64,000 nucleotides of DNA from CAYSUS01 sp964434165 (GTDB taxonomy: Bacteria; Planctomycetota; Planctomycetia; Pirellulales; Thermoguttaceae), in contig CAYSUS010000001.1 in NCBI GenBank assembly GCA_964434165.1, positions 62,001 through 126,000 on the forward strand, written 5' to 3'. This document shows, in pieces, positions 61,853 through 64,000 of this stretch (positions are counted from its first letter, which is position 1; every line of letters starts with the position of its first letter). Position numbers and translations under genes: made by a program. The notes under the pieces are model-generated. The model saw only the letters and a list, made by a program, of their open reading frames with translations, was not told the DNA's origin and made no database searches.

Positions 61853-62413
61853 TCATACTTCCGTGGGGCCCTTGCTGTCGCCGAGCCGGCCCGTCTCGCG
61901 CAGGGCCAGCTTCGGCCGCTGGCGCTCGGGATCGTCGAACTCGCGCCCCAGATACGTACCTTCGCGCTGTATCTTCTCCTGGAGGTCGATGATCGACTGG
62001 ATGAGCTGTTCGGGGCGGGGAGGGCAACCCGGCACGTACATGTCCACGGGGATGAAGCGATCGATCCCCTGCACCACGCAGTAGGTGTCGAAAACCCCGC
62101 CGGTCGAGGCGCAGGCCCCCATCGAGATGCACCACTTCGGCTCGTGCATCTGCTGCCAGATCCGCTGCAACACGGGCAACATCTTCATCACCACGCGCCC
62201 GGCCACGATCATCAGGTCGCACTGCCGAGGGCTGAAGCGAAACACCTCGGCCCCGAACCGCGCCACGTCGTGCCGGCTGGCCCCGGTCGCCATCAACTCG
62301 ATGCCGCAACAGGCCGTGGCGAAGGGCATCGGCCACAGGCTGTTCTTGCGGCACCAACTGACCAGCTCGTTCAGCCGGGTGGTGACCACGTTGTCCGGCA
62401 GCTCTAACGCCAC
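61853..62413 (-). CDS. nuoB: NADH-quinone oxidoreductase subunit B
   Basis: N2-cluster subunit, 186 residues. Ligands: the tandem Cys in FATACCGIELMATG, plus MGACASTGG and VPGCPPRPEQL. The start is the GTG at 62413, which overlaps the nuoA stop (10 bp overlap) and has a purine-rich site (AAGGGGAT) just upstream. The open frame continues further upstream but that sequence belongs to nuoA in another frame. Confidence 0.95.
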   Translation of the reverse strand: MALELPDNVVTTRLNELVSWCRKNSLWPMPFATACCGIELMATGASRHDVARFGAEVFRFSPRQCDLMIVAGRVVMKMLPVLQRIWQQMHEPKWCISMGACASTGGVFDTYCVVQGIDRFIPVDMYVPGCPPRPEQLIQSIIDLQEKIQREGTYLGREFDDPERQRPKLALRETGRLGDSKGPTEV

Positions 62414-62847
62414 TTGAAGATCCCCTTGCGCCAGTCGTACACGAACCCCAGGGCCAATAGCGCGATGAACACCATTACGCCCGCGAACACCAGCCCGCGG
62501 CTCTCCACCGCGCCCGAAGCCACGGCGGCGTCGATGCCCTCGGCCATCGCGGGCGCGTCGGCCGCTTCCGCCGCGACGGCCGCAGGCGTCGGCCGGGCCG
62601 CCACCGCCCACGGGTAAAGGAACAGCAACTCCACGTCGAACACCAGGAAGGCGATAGCCAGCAGGTGGAAGCGGATGTCGAATCGCCGCCGCGTGTCATG
62701 GAAAGGGTCCATGCCGCTTTCATAGGGCATTTGCTTTGCCCGGCTGGTCCTCGCCGGATTGAAGAGGTTGCCCAACAGCAGCAGCAGGCCCGCCAGCGCG
62801 ATCAGGCACGCGAAGAACAGGAAGACGGGCAACACGGCTTCATGCAT
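62404..62847 (-). CDS. nuoA: NADH-quinone oxidoreductase subunit A
   Basis: Three-helix membrane subunit, 147 residues, first gene of the operon. Conserved KQMPYESGMDPFHDTRRRFD and LLAIAFLVFDVELLFLYPW around the second helix. A middle segment between helices two and three (AAEAADAPAMAEGIDAAVAS) is an Ala-rich insertion making it longer than the usual 115-120. The promoter at about 63110-63138 lies about 260 bp upstream. Confidence 0.94.
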   Translation of the reverse strand: MHEAVLPVFLFFACLIALAGLLLLLGNLFNPARTSRAKQMPYESGMDPFHDTRRRFDIRFHLLAIAFLVFDVELLFLYPWAVAARPTPAAVAAEAADAPAMAEGIDAAVASGAVESRGLVFAGVMVFIALLALGFVYDWRKGIFKWR

Positions 62848-63109
62848 CCGACGCCACTCCCGGAGGACGGCGGCCCAGGCAAGACCCCATCAGACCCGGC
62901 CGATAGCCGTCCCATCGCCTGAGTGAGAAACCCCGCCGGCAGGAGTCGGCCCCGCGCGGGAAACGCCACCGCGACAGCCCCCAAGGCGAGTCCGGACTTC
63001 GCTCGGCAACCGTTCGAGCGATGCACCGAAAGAGGGGCCGGCAAAGAGTCACCGGCCTAAGGGGTGACCTCCACCGAAGATCCGCTACATGCCGGCGAAC
63101 TTCATCAGC

Positions 63110-63138
63110 ATTCTAGGAATGGTGCGCTAAGCGGTCAA
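63110..63138 (-). promoter_or_regulatory. promoter of the nuo operon
   Basis: On the minus strand TTGACC (-35), exact 17-bp spacer, TAGAAT (-10). The start would fall near 63103, leaving a leader of about 255 nt before nuoA. Nothing else is identified in the leader (62848-63102), which is G+C-rich. Confidence 0.7.
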
Positions 63139-63260
63139 TTCGCCGTGGAGCGCTTCGCCCGATTCGCGCAGAAAAGGACGCGGCCCGGGCAACGTGGCCG
63201 AGGCCACGAGAGATGAAGGCGATGTGCGTCCGCTTCCGGGAAGCGGAATGGGACGCGCGC

Positions 63261-63304
63261 AAAAAAACGGCCCTTCGTAGGCGGGGCAGGGACCTACGAA
63301 GGGC
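63261..63304 (-). terminator. strong intrinsic terminator on the minus strand
   Basis: A perfect 12-bp stem GCCCTTCGTAGG / CCTACGAAGGGC (63270-63304) with an 11-nt loop, followed after a short spacer (CG) on the minus strand by seven Ts (63261-63267). This is a textbook rho-independent terminator and must end a minus-strand transcript coming from the right, where no protein gene is present. Confidence 0.85.
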
Positions 63305-63486
63305 AACGGCGTGAGGGTTGCCCCTCACAGTGATCTAATATCGATCCAAAGACTGGGAAACTCAACCCCCCCTTCGGACGAAATGGTCGCTTTGCCGATA
63401 TTCGGCACCGCACGCCCCGTCACGAGCAACCAAACCGGGCTGGAGGCACCCGTCTGGACGAAGGGAGCGCGAAGCTCCCGGCAACA
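63261..63486 (-). ncRNA. unclassified structured small RNA, about 225 nt
   Basis: No protein gene on the minus strand explains the terminator at 63261-63304. Reading leftward from the predicted start near 63486 there are four stem-loops: GGGAGC/GCTCCC with a UUCGC loop (about 63465-63481), GCCGAATATCGGC (about 63396-63408), GTGAGGG/CCCTCAC closed by a GCAA tetraloop (about 63311-63328), and the terminator. The promoter is at 63492-63519. This is the layout of a free small RNA. It does not match 6S, SRP, tmRNA or RNase P as I know them. An attenuator for nuo is possible but the nuo promoter lies downstream. Confidence 0.5.
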
Positions 63487-63491
63487 TGCTG

Positions 63492-63519
63492 ACCATATTC
63501 ACTTACAATGATCGGTCAA
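63492..63519 (-). promoter_or_regulatory. predicted promoter of the small RNA
   Basis: Minus strand TTGACC (-35), 16-bp spacer, TATGGT (-10). The same -35 hexamer is used by the nuo promoter. Start predicted near 63485. Confidence 0.55.
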
Positions 63520-63579
63520 CCGGCCTGCGCCGTCGGCCATCCGCCAGACGCATTTCCCACCTGCTTCGCCGCCCTGCCC

Positions 63580-64000
63580 ATGACCCTCGACCTGGTCGAA
63601 ACCCTCAGCCGCCTCGTGGCCATCCCCAGCGTCAACCCGATGGGGCGCGAAATGCCCGGCGCGGAGTGCGGCGAGGCCCGGCTCACCAAACATCTGGAGT
63701 GCTGGGCGGCCGATCTGGGCCTTCCGAGCTGGCGCCAGACCGTGGCCCCGGGCCGCGACAACCTTGTGGTCCGGCTGGACGGGCGCCCCGAAGGTAGCGA
63801 GCCCCCCGGATTGCTGCTTCTCGAAGCCCACCAGGACACCGTGCCCGTCGATGGCATGACCGTCCCACCCTTCACGCCGGAGGTCCGCGACGGCCGGCTG
63901 TTCGGCCGCGGTTCCTGCGACGTCAAAGGGGGCATGACGGCCATGCTCAGTGCGGTCGCGCGACTGGCCGCGGAGCGCCCCAGCGGCATGGCCACGGTGG
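63580..64000 (+). CDS. M20-family peptidase (ArgE/DapE-type), 3' end beyond window
   Basis: First 140 codons of a zinc-dependent deacylase or dipeptidase. The ATG at 63580 begins MTLDLVETLSRLVAIPSVNP. Metal-binding motifs are EAHQDTVPVDGM (His-x-Asp, about 87-98) and GRGSCDVKGGM (about 117-127). In this family the two zinc ions use those His, Asp and Glu residues; typical full length is 370-400 residues. ArgE, DapE and related enzymes cannot be told apart from this fragment. It is divergent from the RNA candidate; the gene runs off the end of the window. Confidence 0.88.
   Translation, partial: MTLDLVETLSRLVAIPSVNPMGREMPGAECGEARLTKHLECWAADLGLPSWRQTVAPGRDNLVVRLDGRPEGSEPPGLLLLEAHQDTVPVDGMTVPPFTPEVRDGRLFGRGSCDVKGGMTAMLSAVARLAAERPSGMATV

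Noticed and set aside
63261..63486. 6S, SRP, tmRNA or RNase P RNA
   Set aside because: None of the conserved sequence blocks of those RNAs that I can recall are present, so the candidate is left unclassified.

Overview
This 64 kb window is G+C-rich bacterial DNA and reads as a chromosomal piece of a planctomycete, probably near Pirellulales. The lineage call is inference. It rests on family content: a Tat-exported sugar isomerase/epimerase pair, HEAT and DUF11 proteins, a GTG-started lipid A synthase, a lysine-rich mini-histone, a DUF1559-type prepilin relic and many small palindromic intergenic repeats. There is one run of 10 Ns (20643-20652), so this is a draft scaffold. No rRNA, tRNA, CRISPR array, transposase or prophage was seen.

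Layout. 0.06-7.5 kb: two unknown conserved proteins, a D-2-hydroxyacid dehydrogenase, a 3-hydroxyacyl-CoA dehydrogenase, a sulfotransferase, a short-chain dehydrogenase and a secreted fascin-like protein. 7.7-14.6 kb: a two-gene ABC exporter whose halves carry complementary degenerate ATPase motifs, a BRCT+MerR+TPR fusion, and a polytopic membrane protein. 14.6-23.4 kb: a secreted HEAT-type protein, MoaB, two lipoproteins, a c-di-GMP pair (double-GGDEF cyclase plus receiver-CBS protein) and a DUF11 surface protein. 23.8-30.9 kb: a Nudix/winged-helix protein, an acidic SEC-C protein, a creatininase + cupin + TIM-barrel trio, and a CPA1 antiporter. 31.3-35.6 kb: a large GTPase, a prepilin relic, a TlpA pair (one lacks the CxxC) and a CYTH protein.

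35.75-38.6 kb holds the most interesting small system. A near-consensus promoter drives a short Tat-signal peptide, a PqqD-like chaperone, an HprK-like kinase and a nucleotidyltransferase. This resembles the poorly understood 'HPr-rel-A' cassettes and looks like a peptide-modification pathway without the usual lasso-peptide cyclase or protease. 38.7-45.5 kb: an FtsX-like permease, a bile-acid-symporter-family protein, LpxB, a site-2 protease, a 43-residue lysine-rich DNA-binding protein and Mrp.

47.5-62.8 kb, minus strand, is a full 14-subunit complex I operon in the order nuoA-B-C-D-E-F-G-H-I-J-K-L-M-N. A strong promoter lies about 260 bp upstream of nuoA. Two regulator-like genes with degraded catalytic motifs follow nuoN almost without gap. 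Palindromic repeats are embedded in the operon, including inside nuoL and at the end of nuoJ. Upstream of the nuo promoter lies an unannotated structured RNA candidate (about 63261-63486, minus) with its own promoter and a textbook terminator. The window ends inside an M20 peptidase gene.
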